Of a stretch of DNA of 45,789 nucleotides, positions 8,945-17,695 are shown in pieces (the first letter of the stretch is position 1; each line of letters opens with the position of its first letter). The DNA comes from Clostridia bacterium (lineage in GTDB: Bacteria; Bacillota; Clostridia; Oscillospirales; CAG-272). The position numbers were made by a program, and so were the translations under genes. Location of the stretch: the NCBI GenBank assembly GCA_017621695.1, contig JAGASP010000083.1, positions 1 to 45,789 on the forward strand, given 5' to 3'. The notes beneath the pieces were generated by a model. It saw nothing but the letters and a program-made list of their open reading frames with translations, was not told the origin of the DNA and ran no database searches.

Positions 8945-9172
8945 ATGAACGAAATCATTGACATCCTCACCGAACTCCACGACGACGTGGATTTTACCAC
9001 CGAAACAGGGCTTGTCGAAAACGGCATACTGAATTCTCTGGATATCGTAGCCATCATCTCGGAGATCGACGACCGCTTCGACGTGCAGATCCCTGCCGAA
9101 GAGATCCTGCCTGAGAATTTCGACTCGGCCGAGGCTTTGTGGGCGCTCGTACAGCGTCTTGATGAGGCGTAA
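8945..9172 (+). CDS. Acyl/peptidyl carrier protein (DltC-like)
   Basis: A 75-residue carrier protein. ATG 8945 is preferred over ATG 8930 because AAAGGA (8934-8939) lies between them at good spacing. The sequence ENGILNSLDIVAIISEID holds the phosphopantetheine attachment serine (S31) in a degenerate DSL motif reading NSL. The protein is acidic and helical, as expected. It should receive the aminoacyl group from the adenylation enzyme encoded upstream and present it to the membrane acyltransferase encoded 8 bp downstream. Confidence 0.88.
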   Translation: MNEIIDILTELHDDVDFTTETGLVENGILNSLDIVAIISEIDDRFDVQIPAEEILPENFDSAEALWALVQRLDEA

Positions 9173-9180
9173 GGCGGACG

Positions 9181-10779
9181 ATGAGCTTTACGTCTGCGGC
9201 GTTCATCCTGTTTGCCGTACTGACGCTCCTGATCTATTACACGGTCCCAAAACGGGGACAGTGGATCGTCCTTCTCATATCTTCCTTTCTGTTCTACCTG
9301 TCGGCGGGAGGATGGTATCTGCCGTTTATTCTGGTGACCATTCTGTCCACGTGGCTGTGCGCCCTGGGGATCCGCAGGCGGGACAGGCTGGACGAGGATT
9401 ACCTTGCCGCGCATAAAGCGGACATGACGAAGGAGGAGCGCAAGGCATTCAAAAACAATGCCAAAAAGAAAAAACGCCCCTACCTTGTGGGCGGTCTGGT
9501 GTTCAATTTTGCCATTCTCGGCGTGCTCAAATACACGGGCTTTGTGTTGAGCGGCGTCAACGATCTTCTGGCGATCTTCGGCTCGAAGGGCGTGACCGTT
9601 CCCTCGCTCATCCTCCCTTTGGGTATTTCCTATTACATTTTCCGTTCCACCGCTTATCTCATCGACGTATATTGGGGCAAGACCGAGGCGGAAGGGAATA
9701 TCGCCAAATACGCGCTGTTCATTTCCTTCTTCCCGGCGGTTTTGCAAGGACCGATCAGCCGACACAAGGATCTCGCACCGCAGTTTTTTACGCCGCACAA
9801 CGCGGAATGGTCGAATCTGTCCGAGGGCGGTCTGCGCGTGCTGTGGGGATTTTTCAAAAAGGTGGTCATAGCCGATACAGCCATGATTGCCGTCAAAGCC
9901 ATCGTTGCTTCTCCCGATACCATGACGGGTATGTATGTCCTGCTTCTGATCATCCTGTATTCTGCCGTGATCTACGGTGATTTTACGGGCGGTATCGACG
10001 TGACCATCGGTCTTGCACGCATGATGGGGCTGAGGCTTGCCGAGAACTTTGACCATCCCTTCGCCTCCCGTTCCACGCAGGAATACTGGAACCGCTGGCA
10101 CATCACGATGGGCTCGTATTTTACGGATTACGTGTTCAATCCGCTGTCCATCAGCGCGCCCATGAAAAAGCTCTCCAAATGGAGCAAGGACAAGCTGGGG
10201 CGCGGTGTGGGTATGCGTCTGCCTGTGTATCTGGCCACTCTGATTACTTGGTTTTTGACGGGCCTTTGGCACGGCGCCTCCTGGAATTTCATCGTCTGGG
10301 GACTTCTCAACGGCGCGGTGATCCTGATCTCCCGCGAGCTATCCCCCCTCTATGCCAAATTCCACAAGAAATTCCCCTCGCTCAAGGATCGGGCGGCTTA
10401 CGGCGGTTTTTGCGCTGTGCGCACGTTTTTCCTTATGGGTACGATCCGCATTTTGGATTGCTACCGTGACGTTCCCGTGACCTTCATGGCCTTTGGCTCT
10501 GTTTTTTACGATTTTGCGTCTTGGGGAGATCTGGCGGGCGGAAAGCTCCTCCAATCTCTGGGACTTGAGCTGTGGCAATGCATCGCGATCGCTCTCGGAA
10601 CGCTTGTCGTCTTCCTTGTCTCTCATCGCAGCAAAACAAGGCCTGTGCTCACCGAGATCTCCGAGCGCCCGTGGCTCTTTGCCTGTAGCTGTGCTGTTTT
10701 GATCCTGGTGATTCTGATCTTCGGCTGCTACGGCATCGGCTTTGACGCAGGCGATTTCATCTACCAAACGCAGTTTTAA
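9181..10779 (+). CDS. MBOAT membrane acyltransferase (DltB/AlgI-like)
   Basis: A 532-residue polytopic membrane protein with about ten to twelve hydrophobic segments. MBOAT hallmarks are seen: PAVLQGPISRH, NRWHITMGSYFTDYVFNPL and TGLWHGASWNFIVWGLLNG, where H364 is the expected catalytic histidine. The length is closer to AlgI-type MBOATs than to the shorter DltB proteins. By analogy with Dlt and alginate acetylation, it should pass an acyl or aminoacyl group from the carrier protein across the membrane. The start ATG 9181 has AAGGCGG just before it and follows the carrier stop by 8 bp, which implies translational coupling. Confidence 0.9.
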   Translation: MSFTSAAFILFAVLTLLIYYTVPKRGQWIVLLISSFLFYLSAGGWYLPFILVTILSTWLCALGIRRRDRLDEDYLAAHKADMTKEERKAFKNNAKKKKRPYLVGGLVFNFAILGVLKYTGFVLSGVNDLLAIFGSKGVTVPSLILPLGISYYIFRSTAYLIDVYWGKTEAEGNIAKYALFISFFPAVLQGPISRHKDLAPQFFTPHNAEWSNLSEGGLRVLWGFFKKVVIADTAMIAVKAIVASPDTMTGMYVLLLIILYSAVIYGDFTGGIDVTIGLARMMGLRLAENFDHPFASRSTQEYWNRWHITMGSYFTDYVFNPLSISAPMKKLSKWSKDKLGRGVGMRLPVYLATLITWFLTGLWHGASWNFIVWGLLNGAVILISRELSPLYAKFHKKFPSLKDRAAYGGFCAVRTFFLMGTIRILDCYRDVPVTFMAFGSVFYDFASWGDLAGGKLLQSLGLELWQCIAIALGTLVVFLVSHRSKTRPVLTEISERPWLFACSCAVLILVILIFGCYGIGFDAGDFIYQTQF

Positions 10780-10793
10780 AGGGAGGGACGGAT

Positions 10794-11849
10794 ATGAAAC
10801 GAACATACATCATCCGCGCTTGGGCGCTCTCCGTAGCTCTCCTTTTGACCGTGGCCATTCTGATATGCGCCACCTTGATCCTGCAACCCAAATACGTGTC
10901 TGCCTCCCCCGAGGGCTCACTTACCGAGGAATATTATGCTTCGGTCAAGGAGACCAACCATGACGTTCTGTTCATCGGAGATTGTGAGGTGTACGAATCC
11001 TTCGTGCCCGCGATCCTTTGGCAGGAGTACGGTATTTCCTCCTATGTCCGCGGCGGCGCACAGCAGCTTGTCTGGCATTCCTATTATATGCTGGAGGATG
11101 CGCTTCGGTATGAGACACCCAAGACTGTGGTTTTTAACGTTTTGGCACTCAAGTACGGCGAGCCGCAAAAGGAAGCGTATAACCGCCTGGCGCTGGACGG
11201 CATGGCATGGTCCAAGACCAAGCTGGATGCGATTCATGCATCCAAGACCGACGAAGAATCCCTCGCGTCGTATATCTGGCCCCTCCTCCGCTATCACAGC
11301 CGATGGAAGGAGCTTACCTCCGAGGACTTCAGGTACGCCTTTGCCGACAAGCCGACGGTCTCCCACAGCGGATATCTCATGCAAACGGATATTGTTCCGT
11401 ATGAATATCAGGAGGGGCAAAAACCCCGTCCCTTGGCGGATTATACGCTGCCGCAAACAGCGATGGACTATCTGGATCGCATGAGGTCGCTGTGTGAAGA
11501 AAAGGGCATAGAGCTGATCCTCATCAAAGCGCCTACCGATTCCATTTTCTACCATTGGTATGACGAATGGGACGAGCAGATCACGGCGTATGCCGAAAAG
11601 CATCGGCTCAGCTATTATAATTTTATTCCTCTGGCCGATGAGATCGGCATTGACATGACCACCGACACCTATGATGCAGGCGTGCACCTCAATGTGTACG
11701 GTGCCGAAAAAATGACGCGGTATTTCGGAAAGATCCTGACCGAAAACCACAGCGCACCCGACCGCAGAGGCGATACGGCTCTGGCTGCTGTCTGGGATGC
11801 GCGTTTGGCGGCGTATGAAGCGGAAAAGACCGCCGCCGCACATCCCTGA
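10794..11849 (+). CDS. Membrane-anchored SGNH-hydrolase-like protein of the Dlt-like operon
   Basis: A 351-residue protein with one N-terminal membrane anchor (about residues 8-30) and an extracellular domain. The block FIGDCEVYESFVPAILW corresponds to SGNH block I, but the usual nucleophile Ser is Cys64. A later DAGVHLNVYG segment supplies Asp294 and His298, in the place of the catalytic D/H pair. Its position after an MBOAT gene matches DltD, AlgX/AlgJ and related partners that finish the transfer to the polymer. The start at ATG 10794 has AGGGAGGG upstream. Whether it is a thiol-dependent transferase or an inactive partner cannot be told from sequence. Confidence 0.75.
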   Translation: MKRTYIIRAWALSVALLLTVAILICATLILQPKYVSASPEGSLTEEYYASVKETNHDVLFIGDCEVYESFVPAILWQEYGISSYVRGGAQQLVWHSYYMLEDALRYETPKTVVFNVLALKYGEPQKEAYNRLALDGMAWSKTKLDAIHASKTDEESLASYIWPLLRYHSRWKELTSEDFRYAFADKPTVSHSGYLMQTDIVPYEYQEGQKPRPLADYTLPQTAMDYLDRMRSLCEEKGIELILIKAPTDSIFYHWYDEWDEQITAYAEKHRLSYYNFIPLADEIGIDMTTDTYDAGVHLNVYGAEKMTRYFGKILTENHSAPDRRGDTALAAVWDARLAAYEAEKTAAAHP

Positions 11850-11884
11850 TACTAATTTTTCTCACAAAGAAAGGAACTTGAACC

Positions 11885-12376
11885 ATGAAAAAGACTTCTC
11901 GCATCCTCGCATTTCTGATGGCCGCTCTGTTTTTGTGCCTTGCCTTTACCGCTTGCGGTAAAAAAGACGGGGGAGCTGACCCGTTCTCCTTTGTATATAA
12001 CGACGCTACCGTGAAGATCGGCGATTCGGAGGAAGAAGCACTCAAAGCACTCGGCAACTGGGCCTCTTATAATCTCAGCGAGTCCTGCGGTGGCTTTGCA
12101 GGAAAGGATTATATTTACTACTACAAAGGCTTTTCTGTTTATACCACACCTGACAGAAACGGCAACATCATCAACATGATCGAGCTGACGAGCGATGAAG
12201 TCGCTATTCCCAATGGGCTGACCATCGGTTCCTCCCGCAAGGACGTGGTGAAGGCTATGGGCTCCGAAGGAACGGCACAGGGCGAGAGCCTTGTATATAC
12301 GAGCGGCACGGTCAAGCTGACGTTTATCCTGCGCGACGATTCCGTCACCAACATTCAGTATACCTCGGCTGTCTGA
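11885..12376 (+). CDS. Small lipoprotein with two tandem repeats
   Basis: A 163-residue predicted lipoprotein with lipobox AFTAC (Cys24), start ATG 11885 after AAAGGA. The mature part has two similar halves, VKIGDSEEEALKALG and LTIGSSRKDVVKAMG, each followed by beta-rich sequence, which recalls the small SmpA/BLIP-like fold; this is a resemblance only. It is the last gene of the operon, 35 bp after the SGNH-like gene and before a strong terminator, so it probably acts at the outer membrane face with the acyl-transfer system. Confidence 0.8.
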   Translation: MKKTSRILAFLMAALFLCLAFTACGKKDGGADPFSFVYNDATVKIGDSEEEALKALGNWASYNLSESCGGFAGKDYIYYYKGFSVYTTPDRNGNIINMIELTSDEVAIPNGLTIGSSRKDVVKAMGSEGTAQGESLVYTSGTVKLTFILRDDSVTNIQYTSAV

Positions 12377-12390
12377 TCATTCCGTATATG

Positions 12391-12432
12391 AAGATCCCGT
12401 CCGTAACAGGCGTTACGGACGGGATCTTTTTA
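12391..12432. terminator. Bidirectional terminator between convergent units
   Basis: A perfect 17-bp stem: arms 12391-12407 and 12412-12428 around loop AGGC, flanked by A- and T-runs on both sides. It ends the rightward operon; the leftward anti-sigma gene stops at 12430-12432 and would use the same hairpin. Confidence 0.92.
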
Positions 12433-13632
12433 TGGGGTGATCTTGGTGACTTCTTCTTCAAAGAAATAGTGCTCGTGGCCTAAGCAGACAAAGTCTTCGG
12501 ATTCTAATCCGTTGCACTCAGGACCGTGCTCGCAGTCCAAAATAATTTCTGCGTAGACATATAGTTTTTCTTCCTTGGTTTCCAGCACAGTTATCCACAT
12601 AGAAGAGTTGATGTGGTCGCCCAGTTGTTCCGAGATTTTTTTGTTCAATCGCTCATGGGCGGCGTTGACATCCTCGTCGGTGTAGATGGCGTAGTAAGCC
12701 TCGGGATCCCACTCGGTGCGTTTATAATCGTAAACACGCCCGTTTGGATTGACCTTCAGGGTAAATCGATAGTCGGTTGGAAGTTTTCCCAAAAAGTAGG
12801 TGTAGGAAAAATAATAATCATCCGAATCCGGAAACGTAGATACGTCCATCCGCATATTTTCCAGCGGAATGGGGGAGGTTCTGCCTGCCATATATTCGTT
12901 GGCGGCAGCGATGGCATATTCCTCGGTGACGGAGACATAGAGTGCGCCGGCAATCTTGATGACTGTATCGCCGTAGGAAAGATAGAGGTCGTATAATCCG
13001 GTGTGTGTATCCTCAGGGATAGTGACATAGCCCTGAATGTGGCCGATTTCCCCTGTTTCCACTGTGCGGGTAAGAATATCGTCGGGATAGGCGCAAACGA
13101 CTTCCAGCACGTCGTCGCGGTATTCATGCTTGAAGCTGATGCGGGGAGAAAATTCCAGACTGTGACCTGTGATCTCAAAGGGCGCACCCAGATTTTCTAC
13201 CGTTGCGGAAACAGATAGGATATCACCCCAACGGAAGGCGTGCGGATGGTAGGAGCTTTCGCCCTCCTGTATCTCGTAAGTGAAACGGAAGATGTCTTTG
13301 GTGACCGCAGTCCTTACGCGCACCGCGTTTTCAAATACCTGATACGCATCGCCATAGGACAGCACCAGATCGTAGTCTCCCGAAGCGGTTTCGGAAAGAA
13401 GAATGCTGCCCGTTTGGCGGCCAATTTCTCCGGTTTCGATGGCTTGGATCACAGCGTCATGATCGACCTCAAAAATGCCGTTGATCTGCCCCTCTACGTC
13501 GCGGATGCCGTTGCTTCCGTGGGGAATCAGCCATGCCGCCGCGTAAAAGGCCTGACTGCCGTCCTTGACGGTAAAGCTGTCCCCGAGGTTTTTCACTTCG
13601 GTTGTTACGGTGATGGTTTCGCCTGACTCGTA
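12430..13632 (-). pseudogene. C-terminal part of an anti-sigma factor, cut off by an in-frame TAA
   Basis: This 400-codon stretch is in the same frame as the gene at 13633-14334 and is separated from it by one TAA at 13635-13633. Reading through gives PIKN-stop-YESGETITVTTEVKN, which matches the first copy of the same module (IAPAKDDYEPGETLTVTTEVEN). It holds the rest of the second module, a third diverged module, and a C-terminal domain ending in CEHGPEC and GHEHYFFEEEV, which resembles the end of the anti-sigma protein at 14974-15840. The first possible start (GTG 13596) lacks a ribosome site and would give a protein without membrane anchor. Readthrough or a sequencing error are alternatives. 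Confidence 0.75.
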
Positions 13633-14050
13633 TTAATTCTTGATGGGAGAAATGCTGTAGGAAAAAGCAAAGGATTCGATGACCGCGGTCCCCACACGCA
13701 CCGCATTTTCAAACACTTGATACTCATCCCCGTAGGACAGCACCAGATCGTAGATCCCCGATGCGGTTTCGGGGAGAAGAATGCTACCTCTGTGGCGGCC
13801 AATATCGCCGGTTTCGATGGTTTGGATCACATAGTCTTCACGGATGGCAAAATTGCCGTTGATCTTGCCCTCGGCATTGTGAATATCGGTGCTTCCGTGG
13901 GGAATCAGCCATGCCGCCGCGTGAAAGGCCTGACTGCTGCCCTTGACGGTAAAGCTCTCCCCGAGGTTTTCCACTTCGGTTGTTACGGTGAGGGTTTCGC
14001 CGGGCTCGTAGTCATCCTTGGCGGGAGCGATTTCGTAGGAAAAGGCAAAG
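13295..14050 (-). repeat. 378-bp tandem duplication inside the anti-sigma gene
   Basis: Two adjacent 378-bp copies (about 14050-13673 and 13672-13295) encode 126-residue modules with the same blocks, such as FTVKGSSQAFHAAAWLIPHG. The second copy carries the TAA at the position where the first has GAC. Confidence 0.8.
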
Positions 14051-14334
14051 GATGTTGCGGTGGCGCTTGTTTCAGGGGCTGTGGATGTCACCGCGTTACC
14101 GACGGGAGAGACAGGGTCATCGTTCCACCCCATCATCAGAACTCCCAAGGTCACGCCGATAGCCACGATGCCGCAGATCATGGCAACGCCGATGCCGCTG
14201 TTCAAAAATCGTGTGAACGCGTTGCCGCGCTGTTTTTTGGGTATGACCGCCGAGGCATAGGGCATATCCGCCGCTTCGGCGATATAAAGCTCGTTGATGT
14301 CTGTGAATGTACTTGCTATGTTGAGACGTTTCAC
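13633..14334 (-). CDS. Membrane anti-sigma factor, N-terminal part before a premature stop
   Basis: A 233-residue product if the TAA is real. It starts with GTG 14334, which overlaps the sigma stop (GTGA), so translation is coupled. Residues 1-45 are a cytoplasmic sigma-binding region of the type shared with the three other anti-sigma genes here; no zinc HXXXCXXC motif is seen. FLNSGIGVAMICGIVAIGVT begins the single membrane segment. Outside lies one complete beta-rich module (FAFSYEIAP to VRVGTAV, of a BsuPI/Ig-like appearance) and the first residues of a second. The truncated protein could still hold the sigma factor but has lost most of its sensing part. Confidence 0.75.
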   Translation of the reverse strand: MKRLNIASTFTDINELYIAEAADMPYASAVIPKKQRGNAFTRFLNSGIGVAMICGIVAIGVTLGVLMMGWNDDPVSPVGNAVTSTAPETSATATSFAFSYEIAPAKDDYEPGETLTVTTEVENLGESFTVKGSSQAFHAAAWLIPHGSTDIHNAEGKINGNFAIREDYVIQTIETGDIGRHRGSILLPETASGIYDLVLSYGDEYQVFENAVRVGTAVIESFAFSYSISPIKN

Positions 14335-14876
14335 GGTTCGTACCCCCTTTCATTCAAAAATGTACGGAGCTTTTCCCGCATCCGCGAAAGGCGGACAGAG
14401 ACCGCGTTGGGCGTCAGGCCATAGCCCTGTGCCAGAACCGACACCGAGCGGTTGTACCAATGCCGACCCACAAACAATTTTCTGTCCAGTGGCTCTGCGG
14501 CGGCGAGAAATTCGTCCAAAAGGTCTCGGAGGCGGGTGTCAAGCTCCTCTTCGGGTGCGGGGATGCACTCGGACAGCTCGCTGAGCGACAGCATGAATTC
14601 GGGGTGTCTTTTTTGCCGCCTGCGGCTTCTCAGTCGGTTGATGGCGATGTTTCGGGTGAGCTTGCCAAGATACGTCCGCAGCAGGGTCGGCCGATGCGGA
14701 GGGATGGATCCCCACGCCGCCACCCAGGTGTCGTTGACACATTCCTCGGCATCCGAAGCGTTGTCCAGTATACCCATGGCGACGGTGCGGCAATAGGTGC
14801 CGTAAGTCCGCTCTGACTCTGCGATGGCTTGCTCGTTCCGATCAAAGTACAGGGACACAATGTCCTTGTCGTCCAT
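14331..14876 (-). CDS. ECF RNA polymerase sigma factor, pair A
   Basis: A 181-residue ECF sigma factor. The start ATG 14876 has AGGAGG (complement of 14884-14889) upstream at 7 bases and opens with MDDKDIVSLY, as in the neighbouring paralogue. Region 2 shows SDAEECVNDTWVAAW and LRTYLGKLTRNIAINR; region 4 shows the helix-turn-helix YGLTPNAVSVRLSRMREKL. It would direct polymerase to a small regulon when released by its anti-sigma partner, whose start overlaps this stop. Because that partner is interrupted, this sigma factor may be misregulated. Confidence 0.93.
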   Translation of the reverse strand: MDDKDIVSLYFDRNEQAIAESERTYGTYCRTVAMGILDNASDAEECVNDTWVAAWGSIPPHRPTLLRTYLGKLTRNIAINRLRSRRRQKRHPEFMLSLSELSECIPAPEEELDTRLRDLLDEFLAAAEPLDRKLFVGRHWYNRSVSVLAQGYGLTPNAVSVRLSRMREKLRTFLNERGYEP

Positions 14877-14917
14877 ACCAAGACCTCCTTTCTGTGTTGG
14901 GTGAAATGATGAAGGCT

Positions 14918-14937
14918 CCTTCACCCTGATACACAAC
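14918..14937 (-). promoter_or_regulatory. Shared leader element upstream of sigma gene A
   Basis: On the gene strand this reads GTTGTGTATCAGGGTGAAGG, about 40 bases before the start codon. The three other sigma genes in this cluster have related words at nearly the same place, so it may be part of an autoregulated promoter. Confidence 0.5.
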
Positions 14938-14973
14938 ATTTTTGGGGGAATCTTTCATGAATCTGAAATTTTT

Positions 14974-15840
14974 TCAATTTTCTGTGTGCAAAACCTCTTC
15001 CTTGTAGAAAATATGATCGTGATCAATGCCGCAACCGCTATCCCCGGGGATCTTTGGGGGATACTCTACGATCTCTTCGGAGCACACATACAGCTTTCCG
15101 TCTTCATAGGAAAGCCAAAACATCCCTCCGCCTTTTATGCGGGACAGGGCGGCTTTTACCTCTTCTTCGGTATAATCCAGCAAGTACGAATTTTCTTCCC
15201 ACGGACTTTCACGGAAATCTTTAAATTTGACGTCGGGTGTTACGGTGATATAGAGATCATAATGTGTTTCTATACCGGCAAAAACATAGGTAAAGGTGAC
15301 CCAGTATTCCCGCTCGCCGCCCCCTTGCCAAAGATGCGCAGAGGCGGTGAGGGAATCGAGCGGAAACAGGAACTCCTGCTCCAGGCTTTGCAGATAGCGT
15401 TTGGCCGCCGCAATGGCTTCTTCCTCGGAATTGATGCGTGTTGGCATCGGCGGTTCTGTATCTTCCGGTATAGTTTCATCACTCCCCGGTTCAGCGGTGG
15501 GAGCTTCGGAGGTGGAAGCTTCATGGGTGCCCGGGTTTTCGGTGGGATCTTCGCGCCGGTGGGTTTCTCTGTTTTCTGAGGTTTCTTCGACCCGTCCACC
15601 GGGGATGATCGGCGGCATCTCTGGGCCGCCCGCGCGGCTCGCTGCGAGGATGCCTGCCATCACACCAAGGGCTACGATACCGCAGATCATGGCCACGCCC
15701 CATCCGCTGTTAATAAAGTGGCTGAATCGCTCCCAGCGGGAGGATGCTGCCCGTTGGGAAGGTATAGAAAACTCGGCGGCTTCCTCAATGTATTGGTTGC
15801 TGATACCCGTCAGTTTTTCAAATGCAGTAGATCCCTTCAT
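14974..15840 (-). CDS. Membrane anti-sigma factor, pair B
   Basis: A 288-residue single-pass protein; ATG 15840 overlaps the sigma stop (ATGA). N-terminal FEKLTGISNQYIEEAAE is the sigma-binding region, then WERFSHFINSGWGVAMICGI leads into one membrane segment. An extracellular Pro/Glu/Thr-rich linker (ENPGTHEASTSEAPTAEPGS region) precedes a beta-rich C-terminal domain that begins with an EEAIAAAKRYLQSLEQ helix, like a PepSY-type domain, and ends with GCGIDHDHIFYKEEV. The His/Cys-containing ending is shared with the anti-sigma of pair A. No zinc anti-sigma motif is present. The signal it senses is unknown. Confidence 0.85.
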   Translation of the reverse strand: MKGSTAFEKLTGISNQYIEEAAEFSIPSQRAASSRWERFSHFINSGWGVAMICGIVALGVMAGILAASRAGGPEMPPIIPGGRVEETSENRETHRREDPTENPGTHEASTSEAPTAEPGSDETIPEDTEPPMPTRINSEEEAIAAAKRYLQSLEQEFLFPLDSLTASAHLWQGGGEREYWVTFTYVFAGIETHYDLYITVTPDVKFKDFRESPWEENSYLLDYTEEEVKAALSRIKGGGMFWLSYEDGKLYVCSEEIVEYPPKIPGDSGCGIDHDHIFYKEEVLHTEN

Positions 15841-16382
15841 AGCCCATACCCCTCCTTTTCAAGAAACTTGTGGAGCCGTTGTCTCATGCGCTTGAGCCGC
15901 CCTGACACGGCGTTGGTCGTCAGCCCGTAGTAAGCGGCCATGTCTCCCACCGCGCGATTGTACCAATATCGACCTATGAACAGGAGACGGTCTGTGGTAT
16001 CCTCGGTGGAAAGAAAACGGTCAATGAGTTCGCATAAAACAACCTCGTCGGTGTCCTCGGGGGCAGGGATGCAATCCTCCAACTCAGAAAAGGCAATGAT
16101 AAGGTCGGGGTTGCGTTTGGCGCGGCGGCTTGCTTTCCACTTGTTGATGGATATACGGCGGGTCAGCTTGGCAAGATAGGTCCGCAGGGACGCGGGCAGA
16201 TGGGGCGGAATGGAGTTCCACGCCCCCAACCATGTGTCGTTGACACATTCCTCGGCATCCTGTCGATTGTTGACAATATTCATGGAAATGCTGTGACAAA
16301 AGGCACCATATTTTTTGTCGCTCTCCGCGATCGCATTTTGGTCTCGCGCGACATACAGCGAGACAATGTTCTTGTCGTCCAT
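15837..16382 (-). CDS. ECF RNA polymerase sigma factor, pair B
   Basis: A 181-residue ECF sigma factor. ATG 16382 is chosen because AAAGGAGC (complement of 16389-16395) precedes it by 6 bases and MDDKNIVSLYVARDQNAI aligns with the other sigma factors; an upstream ATG at 16433 in frame has no support. Region 2 has QDAEECVNDTWLGAWNSIPP, region 4 YYGLTTNAVSGRLKRMRQRL. The stop overlaps the anti-sigma start by ATGA. Only 86 bp separate it from the pair C anti-sigma gene, so the three leftward pairs may partly share transcripts. Confidence 0.93.
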   Translation of the reverse strand: MDDKNIVSLYVARDQNAIAESDKKYGAFCHSISMNIVNNRQDAEECVNDTWLGAWNSIPPHLPASLRTYLAKLTRRISINKWKASRRAKRNPDLIIAFSELEDCIPAPEDTDEVVLCELIDRFLSTEDTTDRLLFIGRYWYNRAVGDMAAYYGLTTNAVSGRLKRMRQRLHKFLEKEGYGL

Positions 16383-16409
16383 ATTGTGCTCCTTTCCGAA
16401 GGGCAGATG

Positions 16410-16431
16410 CTCTTCATAGGTATATCTCAAC
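16410..16431 (-). promoter_or_regulatory. Shared leader element upstream of sigma gene B (diverged)
   Basis: Gene-strand reading is GTTGAGATATACCTATGAAG, 27 bases before the start codon. It keeps the GTTGNG and GAAG ends of the element seen at the other three sigma genes, but the centre differs. Confidence 0.35.
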
Positions 16432-16468
16432 ATTTCTCGGGGGATGTGTCGCGTTTTCGGAAAATGTA

Positions 16469-17695
16469 TTATGTAATTTTTATATAGACTGAATATCGTA
16501 TTCGAGTATCGTAATCAATGAAGACATCAATATCGACTTCCGTATCCTTGCTGTCTGTCGATCCGGGTTCCTCCGCCTCGGTCATCCAATCCAAATCGTC
16601 GCTTTTGTCGTTATCATAAGCCACGAATTGAAGTTGGAGATAGACCTCTCCGTAAGCGTTGACTTTTAGATATGGCTGATCGTATCTACCAAAACTGTCA
16701 AGCTGCAGATCCTCCAAAAATATCCACATCTGTTGCTCGGCAGCGTTGATCTCAGCTTCGGAGGCTTTGAGCTCCGTGAATGGTTCAACGGTTGCTTCTC
16801 CCCCACCAAGAGAAAAGGTTTCGATGATTCCTTTGGTGGGGAGTATATCTATTATGATATAGGTGGGAGCGCGGTAGCCGAGATGTATTTGCTCGTAATA
16901 GTAATGATATCCGTCGTACCCTGTTAAGCTGTAGTCTTTGGATATATAAGAGGGATCATTGGCTTCCAGAGCGGAGAGAACAGTAGCAGAAACATTCGCT
17001 TCCAAGAAAGCTTGCACCATCTCTGTGCATTCCGCTTCGGTGAGCGGGGTATCAAGATCGGGGATACCATCGAAATCCGACAGCTTGAAGAAGCAAAGAT
17101 TGCCGTCAACGCGGTTATAATAGACGGTTGCCTTTTCGTTTTCATACCGATCCACGCGGTTATCCATCGCACCTTGGGCAACCAGCTCTTCCGAATAGCC
17201 TACGGTTTCAAGATAGGTAAATACGCCAAAGGGTGTGGTTTTGGTTGTACCGGCCAAAGCGGGCTCAACATACGCTGCTCCCTCCAAATCAAAGCCGATG
17301 TCCTTAGCTGAGGTGAGCCAAGGCGCGAGGGACGCATGATGATCCCGGTTTGGAGATTGCGTGGTGATGTAATATCCTTCGGGCAGAAGGCTCTCCTGCT
17401 CGGCATCCGTATCGGTGGGGGCTACCTCAGTAGGTTGCTCTCCGGATGAGATCGGCGGCATCTCCGGTCCGCCCGCGCGGCTCGCCGCGAGGATGCCTGC
17501 CATCACACTTATGGCTACGATACCGCAGATCATGGCTACACCCCATCCGCTGTTTATAAAGTGGCTGAATCGCTCCCAGCGGGAGGCTTTGACTGCCGCC
17601 GACGCGGGACGTGGCATCTCCGCGGCCTCTTCGATGAACTTGTCATTGACGTTCGTCAACTTTTCGAAAATATCAAATCCGTTCATGGCCTTCAT
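16469..17695 (-). CDS. Membrane anti-sigma factor, pair C
   Basis: A 408-residue single-pass protein; ATG 17695 overlaps the sigma stop. FEKLTNVNDKFIEEAAEMPR is the sigma-binding part, and WERFSHFINSGWGVAMICGI plus the following residues form the membrane segment, almost identical to pair B. The extracellular domain (about residues 100-408) is quite different from those of pairs A, B and D: it is rich in Asp, Tyr and Thr, has blocks such as YYYEQIHLGYRAPTYIIIDI and lacks the His/Cys ending. This suggests a new ligand on an old signalling stem. Confidence 0.85.
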   Translation of the reverse strand: MKAMNGFDIFEKLTNVNDKFIEEAAEMPRPASAAVKASRWERFSHFINSGWGVAMICGIVAISVMAGILAASRAGGPEMPPISSGEQPTEVAPTDTDAEQESLLPEGYYITTQSPNRDHHASLAPWLTSAKDIGFDLEGAAYVEPALAGTTKTTPFGVFTYLETVGYSEELVAQGAMDNRVDRYENEKATVYYNRVDGNLCFFKLSDFDGIPDLDTPLTEAECTEMVQAFLEANVSATVLSALEANDPSYISKDYSLTGYDGYHYYYEQIHLGYRAPTYIIIDILPTKGIIETFSLGGGEATVEPFTELKASEAEINAAEQQMWIFLEDLQLDSFGRYDQPYLKVNAYGEVYLQLQFVAYDNDKSDDLDWMTEAEEPGSTDSKDTEVDIDVFIDYDTRIRYSVYIKIT

